From NCBI RefSeq assembly GCF_010183535.1, contig NC_071331.1, forward strand, positions 19,468,001 to 19,532,000: a stretch of 64,000 bases of DNA, in the 5' to 3' direction. Positions within the stretch are counted from its first letter, which is position 1. Every line of letters begins with the position of its first letter. The notes below the pieces were generated by a model, which ran no database searches, was not told where the DNA came from, and was given only the letters and a program-made list of their open reading frames with translations. This document shows, piece after piece, positions 1 to 42,829 of this stretch. Source of the DNA: Caenorhabditis remanei (lineage: Eukaryota; Nematoda; Chromadorea; Rhabditida; Rhabditidae). Made by a program: the position numbers and the translations under genes.

Positions 1-506
1 CCTATTCTATTCCTTTTGATTCATAAGATTTCTCTCACATATTCTTCTTTTTTCTGACGTTTTTACCCTCCGGCGGCGCAAAAAGAGATTTCTTCTTTTC
101 AAAAAGATTCCTTTCAGTAGAATACTCGCTTCCCTTTTTCCATATATCTATTCAATACTTGTCTAGGTGTCAAATTTTGTTGTCTTCCGCTCCAAAAAGT
201 GAGAATTCCGTTTTGGGATGAGGTAAAAATATCACTGTTTCACACGATATTTTTCCACAGCTTATTAATTTTTGATAGACCTTTCATCGTCATAATTTTA
301 GTACATTCTTCCGCAAATCAGAAGAGATTAAATTTGAAAGTAACGAAATGCCTCAGTTTCATAAAATGCGGTTTTGAAACGTCCGGAGCCACTATACAAT
401 ACCAAAAACCGCCTTTGAAAATGTTTTTCAAAATATAGCTAGAAAACCGACGTTGATAATGACCTACAATTTTCTTACTTCTCAGAAACAGCAACTCAAA
501 AATTAC

Positions 507-886
507 CATAGTTGTCAAGGCCCGGCCCGGCCCGGCAAGGCCCGGCAAGGCCCGAAGGCCCGGGCCGGGCCGGGCCGGGCCGGTAGAAAATTTTCAAGGC
601 CCGGCCCGGCCCGAAGGCCCGGCTTCAAAAAATGGCCCTTTTTTTCCCAATTTTTTTTCTCGAAATTTTTTCAATTTTTCATCGGAAATGTGTCCATTTT
701 TGACTATTTTTCAGAATTTCTTCTAATTCTGACTGATAGTCGAAAATTTGACTTTTTCGCGAAAAAATTCAAAAAAATTCAAAAACTTTGAAAAAATTTG
801 AAAATTTGACTTTCGCGCCAATTTGCCCGGGCCTTCGGGCCGGGCCTTAAGCCCGGCCCGGCCCGGGCCGGGCCTTGACAACTATG
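507..886. mobile_element. GC-rich foldback element, 8-bp target duplication AAAATTAC
   Basis: 380 bp with inverted ends CATAGTTGTCAAGGCCCGG followed by runs of GGCCC/CCGGG. The 8-bp duplication AAAATTAC is exact on both sides (499-506, 887-894). There is no coding capacity beyond low-complexity reading. The right duplication ends in the C of the Ruby core at 894, so the element may have inserted in a piRNA promoter. Confidence 0.88.
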
Positions 887-939
887 AAAATTACTGTTTC
901 ATCAAAAACTTTTATTGACAATCTATAAATCGGATACAT

Positions 940-960
940 TTCGCAAACCCTATAAAAACA
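940..960 (+). ncRNA. Predicted 21U-RNA
   Basis: Ruby core 894-901; the YRNT CATT at 937-940 puts the 5' U 39 nt past the core. Sequence begins TTCGCAAAC. The exact 21-nt product is predicted from spacing only. Confidence 0.5.
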
Positions 961-1274
961 AAATAGCGAAAAAATAGTTTTGACATTACCAGCTTTGAAA
1001 TGTAAATAGTTTTTGAAAAAGGTGATTAGTGTAGATTTTTATTAATTACCAGCTTAGTCTGGCGCGTCTTTGGCGCGTTTTTTCGCGGCTACGCCACTCG
1101 AGTTCACGTGAAAACTTTTTTGATGATAATTTGTATTCTTGGAAATTAAAATGAAATGCCGAGATTGTTACAGAAATTCGGGCAAACCCCACATGTGTTT
1201 TATATAGAAGAATGATAACAAACACTTCTGTTTCAAATATTTATCAACAGTTATCTCGTCGCGTTTATATGTAT

Positions 1275-1295
1275 TGATTTTAACATAGAAGTTTT
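1275..1295 (+). ncRNA. Predicted 21U-RNA
   Basis: Ruby core 1228-1235; YRNT TATT ends at 1275, 40 nt past the core. Confidence 0.5.
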
Positions 1296-2034
1296 TTTGA
1301 ACATTAGTCTTAACATGATTTTACTGATACATCATCTACAGAACATTTTGGATATCAGTTTCAAACTTTCTCATTTAAAACCGACATCAATAATAAGAAA
1401 CTCAGGAGCATGGAGAAATTCCAACACGTGGACATTAAATGAAGAGAAGAAACAATTATTTTGAAACAGTAACATTTCCAGAAGTTAGTAATTAGAAAAG
1501 CATAGAGTGAAAGTGCTCAAAAGAATAATTGAGCAATGTTTCTTTCCTTTGTTCTCGCCACACATGTGATATTTGTTGCATACAAATTTCTAACATTTTG
1601 ATACAAAACTGATCTCTGAAAATCAGTTTCATTAGCTCAAGTGAAATTATTATTTCACTGTTTCCAATCAATTAGTTCTAAAATTATTTCAATTTGGCCA
1701 GTACAATCTTGTTCTGATCAGAAATGAACTTTGATTGAATTTAGTTTGTAGACCCTAACTTTTTATAAAGTTGTGAGTTTAAACTTATGTTTTTGTTTCA
1801 AATCTACACACTTCATAATTTTTGCTGTTTCATTTGGATTAAATTTCATAAAAGATTAACCTTTTTCATTAATCGAATTTAATAAAAAAGGTTAAGATTT
1901 TGAACATCCGATTTCCGACTTACAATTAAACACAATCTACCGCATTCAAAGTATTGTTATTGCTTTTTTTGAGTCACTAGCCTTCAGAATTACGAATCAA
2001 TCACACCGTGATACGAAAGAAACTGCTAAACTTT

Positions 2035-2254
2035 TTACAGTTTCACAACATTTTAATATAAAATTGAAAAATGTTCTGCGATACTAAATGCTCTCGAATC
2101 CTGGTCAGACTAACTTCATAATAATTCCGAATCAAAATACTTTGATTAGAATCAAGCACTTTTCACAATACCATGTGATTTTCTCACTTTTAGCTCCCAT
2201 CACATTTCAAACGTTTACAGTTTCACAACATTTTAATATAAAATTGAAAAATGT
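2035..2254 (+). repeat. Direct repeat of a 42-bp block containing a Ruby-like core
   Basis: Blocks at about 2035-2075 and 2212-2254 share TTTACAGTTTCACAACATTT and the AT-rich sequence after it. The core reads ACAGTTTCA in both, one base from the consensus. Confidence 0.75.
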
Positions 2255-2739
2255 TCTTGGGAATATTTAATCAAATGTTCTTTTTTTAAATACAGTTTCA
2301 ACGAACAGCAATAAATTGTTACAGAAAATGTCTTTAGTCTGTTTTCAATATTCACGTTTCAATTTTTGCATAAAATACTTTGAGTACTCGCGTAAACAGA
2401 AGTAATGTTTTCTTGAACTTTCTGCTGTTTCGAAGAACGCTGTTATAAATTTTGTAGTTATTTGTTTCGTTTTTTCATTGTTGAACATTTCATTAATTAT
2501 TTTCTCTTTCAAAAGACTATTATCAGGAATCTTCTTGAGTTTGGAGATGTGATATCTCAATCGGTGGAGACTGTACCCAATTTTTTACTGTTTCTAGAAA
2601 ATTTTGATAGAAACAATGAGTATTCTGCACGATAGATCTGCCGAATGGTTATCAATATACTTTCCGCTAGGATAATGACAATTCACTTTCATTTGCTGCC
2701 TGAGAAATTTTAATTATTACTGTTTCACACTGCATGTTT

Positions 2740-3160
2740 CAGCTTTTTCGAGTTGCATGTCTTCGCTGCACGATTCGAACAGTGTCCGTTTTCTGCCCAA
2801 TTCGAGACCTGTAGACGGTACAGTACTCTCCAGCGTGTTCTTGACAACGGCAAAAGATCCAGCCTTTGATGAATGAATGTCTCTTGGTACGTCCATTGAC
2901 TTTCTGAGACACCGGTCATGCCGTTGACGGTTGTTGTACCATGTGGCCCTCGAAATTGGCCGGAAGCGCTCCGGGTGGGATCGTGTTCTTCTTTTCCTGC
3001 GATAGTCCAAATCTTCTCTTTCGAATATCTTCTCTTTCGGTCACTTCAAGTTTTCCCCGCCGGGTCGCTGCACCTCCTGCTCCCGCGGTTACAGTTTGAG
3101 CGACCTCTATTATTCCTTTTGTTGTCTTGGAGCCGTGGATTGACTTTCAGTTAGGTTTTC
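2740..3160 (-). other. GC-richer orphan stretch with coding-like minus frames
   Basis: About 420 bp with normal GC in otherwise A/T-rich DNA. Minus-strand frames are open for 60-100 codons with basic, Ser-rich content, and one stop splits the longest reading. I recognise no domain. It could be a decayed exon, retrocopy or old transposon fragment. Confidence 0.3.
2767..2787 (+). ncRNA. Predicted 21U-RNA
   Basis: Ruby core 2720-2727; YRNT CGCT ends at 2767, 40 nt past the core. Begins TGCACGATTC. Confidence 0.5.
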
Positions 3161-3681
3161 GATTGTTTCCCCTGAATCAATTCAAATATTGATATTTTTG
3201 AATACAACAATACTATTATTGTTGGTACGAAATGTTTTATTAAGAGAGCAAATGACTTTTTAGTTAGATAGTGGGGGTTCTGTTAAACGTCTGTTTTTTT
3301 TCGCTTAAGACACTTCTCTCATCTTGTTGGGAATAAAGTCAGTGTAGTTTTCGCGCCCTAAAAAGAAAAATCATACTAACTTTCACTTCATTTTACAAGC
3401 GTGGTCACAGAAATATATTTCAATTTCTTACGGTTTCAGAATATTTTCTAATTGAGTCACTTTCTGAGTGAGGGATTCCGTTGTTGTCTGAAGTCGGAAA
3501 TTTATATAAATCAATAGATTTTCTAAATGTTTTAAAAGCCTGTATTTAACAAATTTATTTAATCTTGAAAGAAATATGCGAAGATGATACCGAACAAATT
3601 GTGGAAGGTGATATGAGTGACGAATTTCAGTTTTTACTGTTTCAGACAATTTTGAATTGAATCAGAAATTATCCAAACTGT

Positions 3682-3702
3682 TTTAGGGCATGCCTAATGT
3701 AT
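3682..3702 (+). ncRNA. Predicted 21U-RNA
   Basis: Ruby core 3637-3644 within TTTTTACTGTTTCA; YRNT TGTT ends at 3682, 38 nt past the core. Confidence 0.5.
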
Positions 3703-3809
3703 CAACTTCTTTAAAATGCATCAATGGAGAATTCTATCGTTAAATATCTCTTATATTTTTAACTGTTTCAAATTGCAAAGTTAAATCTGTACCGAAAATG
3801 TTTTGCTAA

Positions 3810-3830
3810 TGTTCCTCCTACCCCTCCTCT
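3810..3830 (+). ncRNA. Predicted 21U-RNA
   Basis: Ruby core 3763-3770; YRNT TAAT ends at 3810, 40 nt past the core. Confidence 0.5.
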
Positions 3831-5652
3831 CTTGGCAATTTTCGGAAAATCTGAAAAACTTTTGTTCAAATCCCCCTCTCACCTCATCTATTCCATCATT
3901 TCCCTCTCATCAGTTGCTCTTTTCGTGTCCGTTCATCGTCATCATTCCTTTTCTCTCTCTATTATCTGTTTGTCTCTCAGATTACTTGTGCCCCTTCTGT
4001 CCGTTGGAAAGAGAAAATGCAAAAGTTTTGTTGCAAAAATGTACGAAAGGTCAGAAAGGGAAAATAGAGAAAAAGAGAACGGAATTTTTGAAGAAGAATG
4101 TGAGAACAATGGGGTCATTGGAACGTATTGACACTTCAGTCGAAAAATGACGATTTTTATGGGGGTGGGGGAGTATTGGTATAGATGTATTGTTACATAG
4201 TCAAATGACGTGGAGTGAAAAGCAACCGTATCGGAAAAAGAAAAAAGTAGGAATGATGTAACTAAAAACTTGCCACCTCAAAAAAGTTTAAGGGTCGTGT
4301 GAAACAGTAAACTCAATTTTTTGAAACAACCGTGATAATTAAGTCCGTATTTTTATATCTTACTATTAGATGAGAAACCCATGTCGATATTGAAATCAGG
4401 AACACTATTGAGAATACAACATCTTTGGGTGAAACTGAAAAAAATTAAGGTGAAATGAGTTGTAGAAAAACAAGTAGAATGCAATTTTTCGTCAATAATG
4501 AAAATTATAGCTGTTTTTTCAGAAACGGTAAAAGTGTAAGCTATACCAACATTTATGATAGTACAACTATGAAAAAGAATGGAAAATTGAATTTCAGAAT
4601 TTAGTCACTCTATATTCAACTGCTTTAAAACAGTAATTTTTTGTAAGAATCTTCATATATGCCAATTTCAAGTTTCCAGAATAGTTCCCAGTGAAATTTA
4701 ACAAACTCAATCAAATAAATCGGAAAAAGGATTATAAAAAGATAAACAAAGTAAGCGAACATTAGTTAATTTTTTAATTTTCTGTTCGAAAGTTGTGAAA
4801 CAGTATTTTTAAAGTTTTTTGAAGTCAAGAGAGACTAAGCATCCTATCAACCATGACTAGCCATCAAAAATTGAACTTGATGGATTGAAACAGTAACTTT
4901 TTGAAAAATATTTTCGGAAATTTTGAAATATCAAAACTATTTTCAGCTTGATAATTCATTTTCGGAAGGTATGGAAACGGAATTTGCACACTGGTGAAAA
5001 TTATTTTAAACTCTATTACAATGTTTTAGAAACAGTAAAAATTCAGAGTCTTGGAACTTGTAAGAGCACTTGAAAATTTGTTTTTTTTGCTCATCGCATT
5101 TAGGTGAAGATCAGCAACTTTCCATTTCTTTTGAAACAGTATATTTAAATAAAACTGAAATTTGATATTTCAGAATTCCAGTTTCAAGTACAAATACTTA
5201 TTAATAAAATACATATACGTGCTATATTAACTTGGTAGAGAGGGAGAGAGCGAGAAAGAGAGAGACATCAGTGAAACGAGAGTGTCTGCTTTTCTGCAAC
5301 CTCTTTTTCCTCTCGTTTATTAGGTGTTTAAAAAAAACGGTACCATTTCACGTTTCATTTTATGATTAATGCTCATTTTTTGAAACAGTGAAAAAACATT
5401 CCCATCAAAATTCTCATTTGTTTTCTGAACCCATCTATTTTCGTCTCTTTCATAAGCTCTTTCCCTCCTCATTTGCATATTTTTCATAATTTTTCTCTTT
5501 CTATAATCACCTCTCTCTCCCCAATTAGCCATCCGTATCCCGTCCTCTTCATCAACATTTTTCTTTTCGAAAATAAAAATTTCCCTTGCTGTTTCAACAT
5601 CATCATATCTATTCTGACCTTCTGCTATTCTTGCTGTTTCATTTGAAAAACT

Positions 5653-37535
<31,883 letters not shown>

Positions 37536-37887
37536 AAACTCAATTGTTTTTCAGTTTCACCACATTCCATATGTGTATATTGTTTTTTTTTGTATTTTGA
37601 GCCCCTTTCCTCCCGTTTTTAAAATGTGCATACACCATATATATGAACAGCTTTTTCGAGATACTCAGCCTCTCCAAGAGAGCGGCCAAAAATCGATTTT
37701 TCATCAGCAGCTTAACCCCACCAAAATTTTAATTTTCCGCCGGGTTTCTTCCTTTTGTACATAGCTTTCCCTTCCCCCTTTTCCCCCCACTCACTCATAA
37801 TTGTAGATTCTAGAACTCAGTCCCCCCCTCTGAAATTCTTCAGTTTTCGTTCAATTTAAACTGTACAAATCTCCCACGTAACCCCGT

Positions 37888-37893
37888 AATAAA
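37888..37893 (+). terminator. pkg-2 poly(A) signal AATAAA
   Basis: First canonical AATAAA downstream of the stop at 37533-37535, about 350 nt into a pyrimidine-rich 3' UTR. The distance is ordinary for Caenorhabditis. Confidence 0.6.
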
Positions 37894-38189
37894 AGCATGA
37901 TTATCAATAGAGCGTGTTTGCAACAAACAGAGAGAAAAAGGTTGAAAATAGACATTAAAACTTTGAACAAATATGTTTGTTCTGCTCATGACGATTCAAG
38001 TTTTATCAGTTAACGTGCCACAGGTTATTTTCAGAGTTTCAGAGATTACGAATCACGGAGAATCAATTTTTTTGTACACAAAAAAAAATTACGGAGCTTG
38101 ATGAGTTCAGGGAAAATATGTTTAGCAAAATGCTCAGCCATTCTAACGAATTCGAGAGAATAACAGCACCGGTTTCAGCGATTTTCAGC

Positions 38190-39180
38190 TGCTTTGGGTT
38201 ACTGTGGGCAAAGTTGCGCGTGAGGTTTGGTACATTGTACGCCACAGGTAAAATTGAAGAATTTGGGCGGTTTTCAGTCAAAAAACAGACAAAATTCAGC
38301 TGAAAAGCGCAGAAAATAAACAAAAATAACATATTGGGCAGATTTTCAAGTGTTTTTCAGAACAGAATTGCCCTGCAGAATTCATCATTCACGCCGATTT
38401 TTTTTAGCGATTCTTCGAAATAAATTTTTCTTGTGTTTTCAATTAATTTATGCCTCATTTTCACAAAAATTACAGATTGTTTCCCACAATTTTCTTAATT
38501 TTCATGAAATTTTCAGCATAGCATCCGTTACAGTAACCAACTTGGGCGTCAAATTAAATGCATTGTACAAAATATATTCAAATTCAAGTTCTTCGAATTC
38601 TAATCCGATTTGCAGGTTTCCGTTGATGTTTCAATGATCATATGCAAAAATAAAAGTTGTTCTCTTATTCGTTTATTGCTAACTATTGTGTTTTTCGATG
38701 TATTTTCCACTTTTTAAAAAGTTTTAGTCTACTGTAATAAATTTTGCTCGTCAAATTAAATGCATTGTACGCAATTTAGATTTCTTGGCCGAAATTGTGA
38801 TTTTCAGCAATTTTTGTAATTTTTTCTGAAAAATTTTCTCACTAATATCGCTGTTTACCATTTTCGCATAAAAAACCACTGCAGAAAATGCTTAAATCCT
38901 CTATTTTTATTGACTGCAGGTTACTGTACCAAACTTGCTCGTCAATTAAAATGCATTGTACGCATTTTAAGCTTGCAACCAGAAATTTTTGTTTTTGGTG
39001 ATTTGTTAATAGTTGTTCATTTGAAAGATGAACTTTTCCAAGATTTTAATCCTTTTTCAATACAAATAATCTGCGAAAAATAAAGTTTTTCCATTTTTTT
39101 CAGTGAATTTAGGTTACTGTACCACATTTTGCTCGTCAATTAAAATGCATTGTCCGCAACGAGTTGGCACTTTCAGAATT
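38190..39180 (+). repeat. Five-copy degenerate repeat downstream of pkg-2
   Basis: A 45-bp motif of the form TTACTGTACCAAAYTTGCTC, GTCAATTAAA, TGCATTGTACGCA occurs near 38200, 38530, 38728, 38930 and 39111. The last three are spaced about 180-200 bp. No coding potential. Confidence 0.65.
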
Positions 39181-40458
39181 GCCACGAAATGAAGGTTGGA
39201 ACCTCAATTCTTGACCTTTCTCTTGTTATTTCACTCTTTTTCGGCCGTTCCCAGACAAAGAAAAATAAAAATTTTCAGAAGTCATAAAATAGGGACACAC
39301 CAGACAAGAACAATGGACATTTATGGGTGGATCGTGAGTTTTATTTTCTAAAATAACTTCCTCTTTTCGTTTGTAAAATAAAGATCTGAAATGTGATCGG
39401 ATCGGCCAGACAGACAAAAAATAGTCAAAATAACAAAATAAAAAACCGAAAATCAAAATGTTTCTATTGACGGAAGAATCGGTCATCGACCGGAAAGATG
39501 AGTGACGTCAAAAGGTGATTGAGAACGTATTAGAACACAAAAAATAGTGAATGAAATCATTCTTGAGAATGCGAAAATTTAGAAGCAAAAAAAAGTAAAA
39601 ATAAGGGATTTTGAACGAAAAAAACCAAAAAAAAATGGTTTTTCGGCGGAGTCGGCTGAAATTCCCCTGCAAAAATGACTGTAAATCAACTTTTTAGCCT
39701 CGAAACAGAAGAATCGCTGACTTTTTTGCATAATTTAAACGCGAATTCGGTTTTTACATAAAAAATTTTAAAACACGAAGAAAATATATTTTCAGGAGTT
39801 TTCTTTGTCAAATATGTTTTCTCGTCGCTTTTTGAAACTAAAAAATGGAAAATTCGACGATTTTTAGCATAAATCGACTATTGAAATACGATTTTCTCCT
39901 CAAAAGTTTATAAAAATCGACTGTTACCTGATTTTTTTCCGAATTTTCTACGCTTTCCCCGAACTTGTGCTTCAAAAATTTGCGAAAATCGGTAAACTCA
40001 ATTGTTTTTCGGAAGTTTTTACATGTAAAGTGCCGAAAAAATAGTTTTCAGTGAAAAAATATAGAACCTACCGAGTTTTGGCTCAAACCGGCGACGGATT
40101 TTAAGTTTTTGTGGGAAAATTGACAAAATCAATCCAAAAGGTACTTTACTTTCGAAGCGTTACATTCTTCCCGATTTTAGCTACAAAATTCGGTTATCTA
40201 CTTGATTTTCTTAAAAAATCTGGACGAAAACCAAATGAAGTACTCATTTATCTTTTTTCAGCGCTAGCTTTCTTATTTTCCACTCATAATTTGTTTTTCA
40301 ACAAAAACTGTGCTTTTCGGAAGATTTTATATCTGAAAAACCTAATTCCAATATAAAAATTGAGATTTTTTTGCATTTATCCCTCGGAGAATCGACTTCA
40401 CCGGCCCGGTCGGTCCGATCGGACATGGTCTCAGTACAAAAATTGAAATTTTTTGGGA

Positions 40459-40712
40459 AAAAGTCGAATTCTCGACTATGTTTTTAAATATCGATAAAAA
40501 CTCGAGCGTACATAGAATTTTTGAAAGAAAAAACATTCGATGGGAAATTCCGGGCTCTCAAAAGGCCCAGCCGACCCGGATTCAAAAAGTGTGCACAATT
40601 TTTCTTAAGTTTTTTCGAAATTTTTGAAATTTTCATGAAATTAGCCAAAATTTTCTCATACGCTTCAGTTTTTATCGATATACAAACATAGTCGAAAATT
40701 CGACTTTTGAAA
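40459..40712. repeat. Inverted repeat, about 45-bp arms
   Basis: Left arm around TCGACTATGTTTTTAAATAT (40470s) pairs with ATATACAAACATAGTCGAAA (40677-40696). A GC-rich centre with GGCCCAGCCGACCC and a nearby CGGCCCGGTCGGTCCG may mark an old foldback element. Confidence 0.5.
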
Positions 40713-41556
40713 AAAAAAATCAAATTTCTGTAGGAGATATTGCAAGTCTGGATTTTCTAGGCTTTTCCTGAATACCGATTAGATACTGTAGTTTTTAATT
40801 TTTGACTAACAGGCTTCTCATATATACCCATCATATTCTCTGCACATTCTGTCCACCTAATTTCCTGCTGAACCTAGATTATCGGTACAAAGTCGGCTTT
40901 CAAATCACAAATTCTCTGATCCGGATATCAACGGAAATTAGATTTTCATAAAGATGATGAAACTCGAGTTTTCGCGTTCTTTTGTCTCCTCGAAGAACCA
41001 ATTCTTCCATTTATTCTCACACCCGTCCATCAGCGAAATGAGATGGATTTATGGCTCACTATATAGATTTGAGCTCCGTGAGCATCTCAACTGGCATAAA
41101 AAATGGGTTTTATGTCGTCTGGCTCATTGAGCACTGACATAGATTAATGGCTGCTCATCGGAAAACGTTCGAATCTTTGTTTTGTTGCTCCAAGAATAAA
41201 AGATTATTTGTAGGGCCAGTTTCTCGTTTTTTCATGGTGAAATTTCGTAATTTTGAACCTAATTTTCAGACAATTACTCATTTCTTGTTTTTCCAGAGTT
41301 TATGTCCGAATCATTCTGTGCCCCAAGCATAGTTTCTTATCATTTCTCTCGTCAAAACTATGTCATGAGTCACTAACTTTATTGCTTCTCAATGAAGAGA
41401 GAAGTTTATATAAAGTTACGGGCGGTGCACTTATGAAATACTTTTTATCAGTTAGTAGGTGTCTTTCAGTGCGAAAGTTAGAGTTTTTCACTGTTTTTTG
41501 GCAAAACGGTGCATTTTTAACTGTAGTTTCCAATAGATTCCACAGATTTTCATCAA

Positions 41557-41829
41557 TTAGCACTCCACCTCTCTTGCAATTGCGCCCCATCGCAAACGAG
41601 AGAGCATCGGCGAGAGACGCAGAGTTGTTTCTCGAACCGACACTAATTTTCATAGTTTTTAACCTACTTTCGCATTTTTTCATAACAATTAAAAAATATT
41701 TTTTGAAAAAATGCGAGAATATGTAAAAACTGTGAAACTTGGTATTGGCGCGAGAAAAAAACTCTGCGTCTCTCGCCGATACTCTCTCGTTTGCGGTGGG
41801 GCGCAGTTGTAAGAGGGGTGGACTGCTAA
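41557..41829. mobile_element. Long palindromic relative of the TTAGCAC MITE
   Basis: 273 bp from TTAGCACTCCACCTCTCTTG to its inverse ending GGACTGCTAA, with TA on the right. Arms of about 90 bp carry CTCTCGCCGATRCTCTCTCG. The centre is AT-rich. It lies between pkg-2 and hyl-1. Confidence 0.7.
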
Positions 41830-42189
41830 TAGATTCGTCAGTTTTCATGTATTCTCTGAGTTTTAGGTGAGATTTTGATATATTTAATATTCTTGTTTTT
41901 TTGTATTATTTCGAAAAAAATGAACCATCATAGTTCCACATTCGCATCTATTCAAAATGCCCCCCTACAACATAATATAGTTAGTATGCTCTCATGAGTG
42001 CAACACAATCAAACCACGTGGGAAGTGATAGATAGTAGAATGTTCTGAGTCTCTTCTCAATCTAGTTTCGCCCGTGTTTGCTCAATGGGTGGTGTGATGC
42101 CGAACGGTCATATGTACTTGTAAAAGTGAAAGGGGAAAGTTGAATTTTCGGGGTAGAAATTTCAGTGACTATCTCCAAAAATCTACCTC

Positions 42190-42355
42190 TTTACGGTCTG
42201 GCGCGCCTGTGACGCGTTTTTAGAGCTACATTGACTGTCTGGCGCGCCTTTGACGCTATTATGACCGAAAATTCTTTTTTGACGATTTGTAGACCATCTG
42301 GCGCGTCCTTGGCGCGTTTTCTACCTTTTGACGGTCTGGCGCGCCCTTGAAGATT
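42190..42355 (+). repeat. Cluster of GGTCTGGCGCGCC repeats before hyl-1
   Basis: Four copies of RTCTGGCGCGYCYTTGACGC within 165 bp, in otherwise AT-rich DNA. A related copy is at about 1056-1083 (TCTGGCGCGTCTTTGGCGCG). Confidence 0.7.
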
Positions 42356-42529
42356 TTTCGATTTTCAAAAATCTAGCTGAAATTCCAAATCTGAAACTGA
42401 AACTTAAGCTATTAGACCGTGTTGGCTAGGAACTTCCATCATTGACCTCTCCGAAATTTATTGCATTTTTAATTACCCTGTTAATTACCTAACCCCATTC
42501 AAATTATAATTCATCCCCCTCCCTTCCTC

Positions 42530-42829
42530 TGTACTATTCAGGGGGCGGAGCTTCTTTCTGCGTCTCTCCCTCCCTCTCTCTCTCTCTAGTCTCATTTCCA
42601 AAGAGCACCTTCTCTCTCTCCGTCGTCTCTCTCGGCTAGAAAGTGTCTCTTTTTATACAAACCTCTCTCTCTGTCTCATTCTTCCCATTCTATACAGTGT
42701 ACTGTGTATGTAGTGGAAATCGAACTTTCTCTCCCTTTTCATCTCCGATTTTGCTCTTTTCTTCTCATTTATTGATAATATAGGAGCGTGTTTCAGCTTG
42801 GTGTAGGAGAAGAAGAAGAAGTTGAAAAG
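42530..42829 (+). promoter_or_regulatory. hyl-1 5' region, CT-rich, with candidate trans-splice acceptor
   Basis: The 300 bp before the hyl-1 ATG are rich in CTCT runs, unlike the surrounding A/T-rich DNA. A TTTCAG at 42791-42796 lies 34 nt before the ATG and could be a spliced-leader acceptor. This placement is inferred; no cDNA is available. Confidence 0.35.

Larger units (their letters stand above)
235..5641. promoter_or_regulatory. piRNA (21U-RNA) promoter cores upstream of pkg-2
   Basis: This intergenic stretch has no supportable protein gene. Exact CTGTTTCA cores (Ruby motif) start on + at 235, 894, 1228, 1825, 2720, 3637, 3763, 5589 and 5634, and on - (as TGAAACAG) at 1462, 4300, 4796, 4886, 5132 and 5381. 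Most are embedded in TTTTACTGTTTCA or its complement, flanked by A/T runs. In C. elegans such cores recruit the SNPC-4/PRDE-1/TOFU machinery, and each makes one short Pol II transcript. One-mismatch cores (ACAGTTTCA at about 2040 and 2219, CTGTTTCG at about 2427) also occur. Confidence 0.85.
37900..42180. other. Intergenic region between pkg-2 and hyl-1
   Basis: Apart from the 38.2-39.2 kb repeats, an inverted repeat at 40459-40712 and the palindromic MITE at 41557-41829, I see no gene, RNA gene or Ruby core here. From 39200 to 40450 there is only A/T-rich DNA with poly-A and poly-T runs. Confidence 0.6.

Noticed and set aside
3803..4150. Two overlapping plus-strand frames of about 100 codons with hydrophobic starts
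   Set aside because: Low-complexity T- and C-rich DNA, overlapping frames of similar length, no splice context and no domain.
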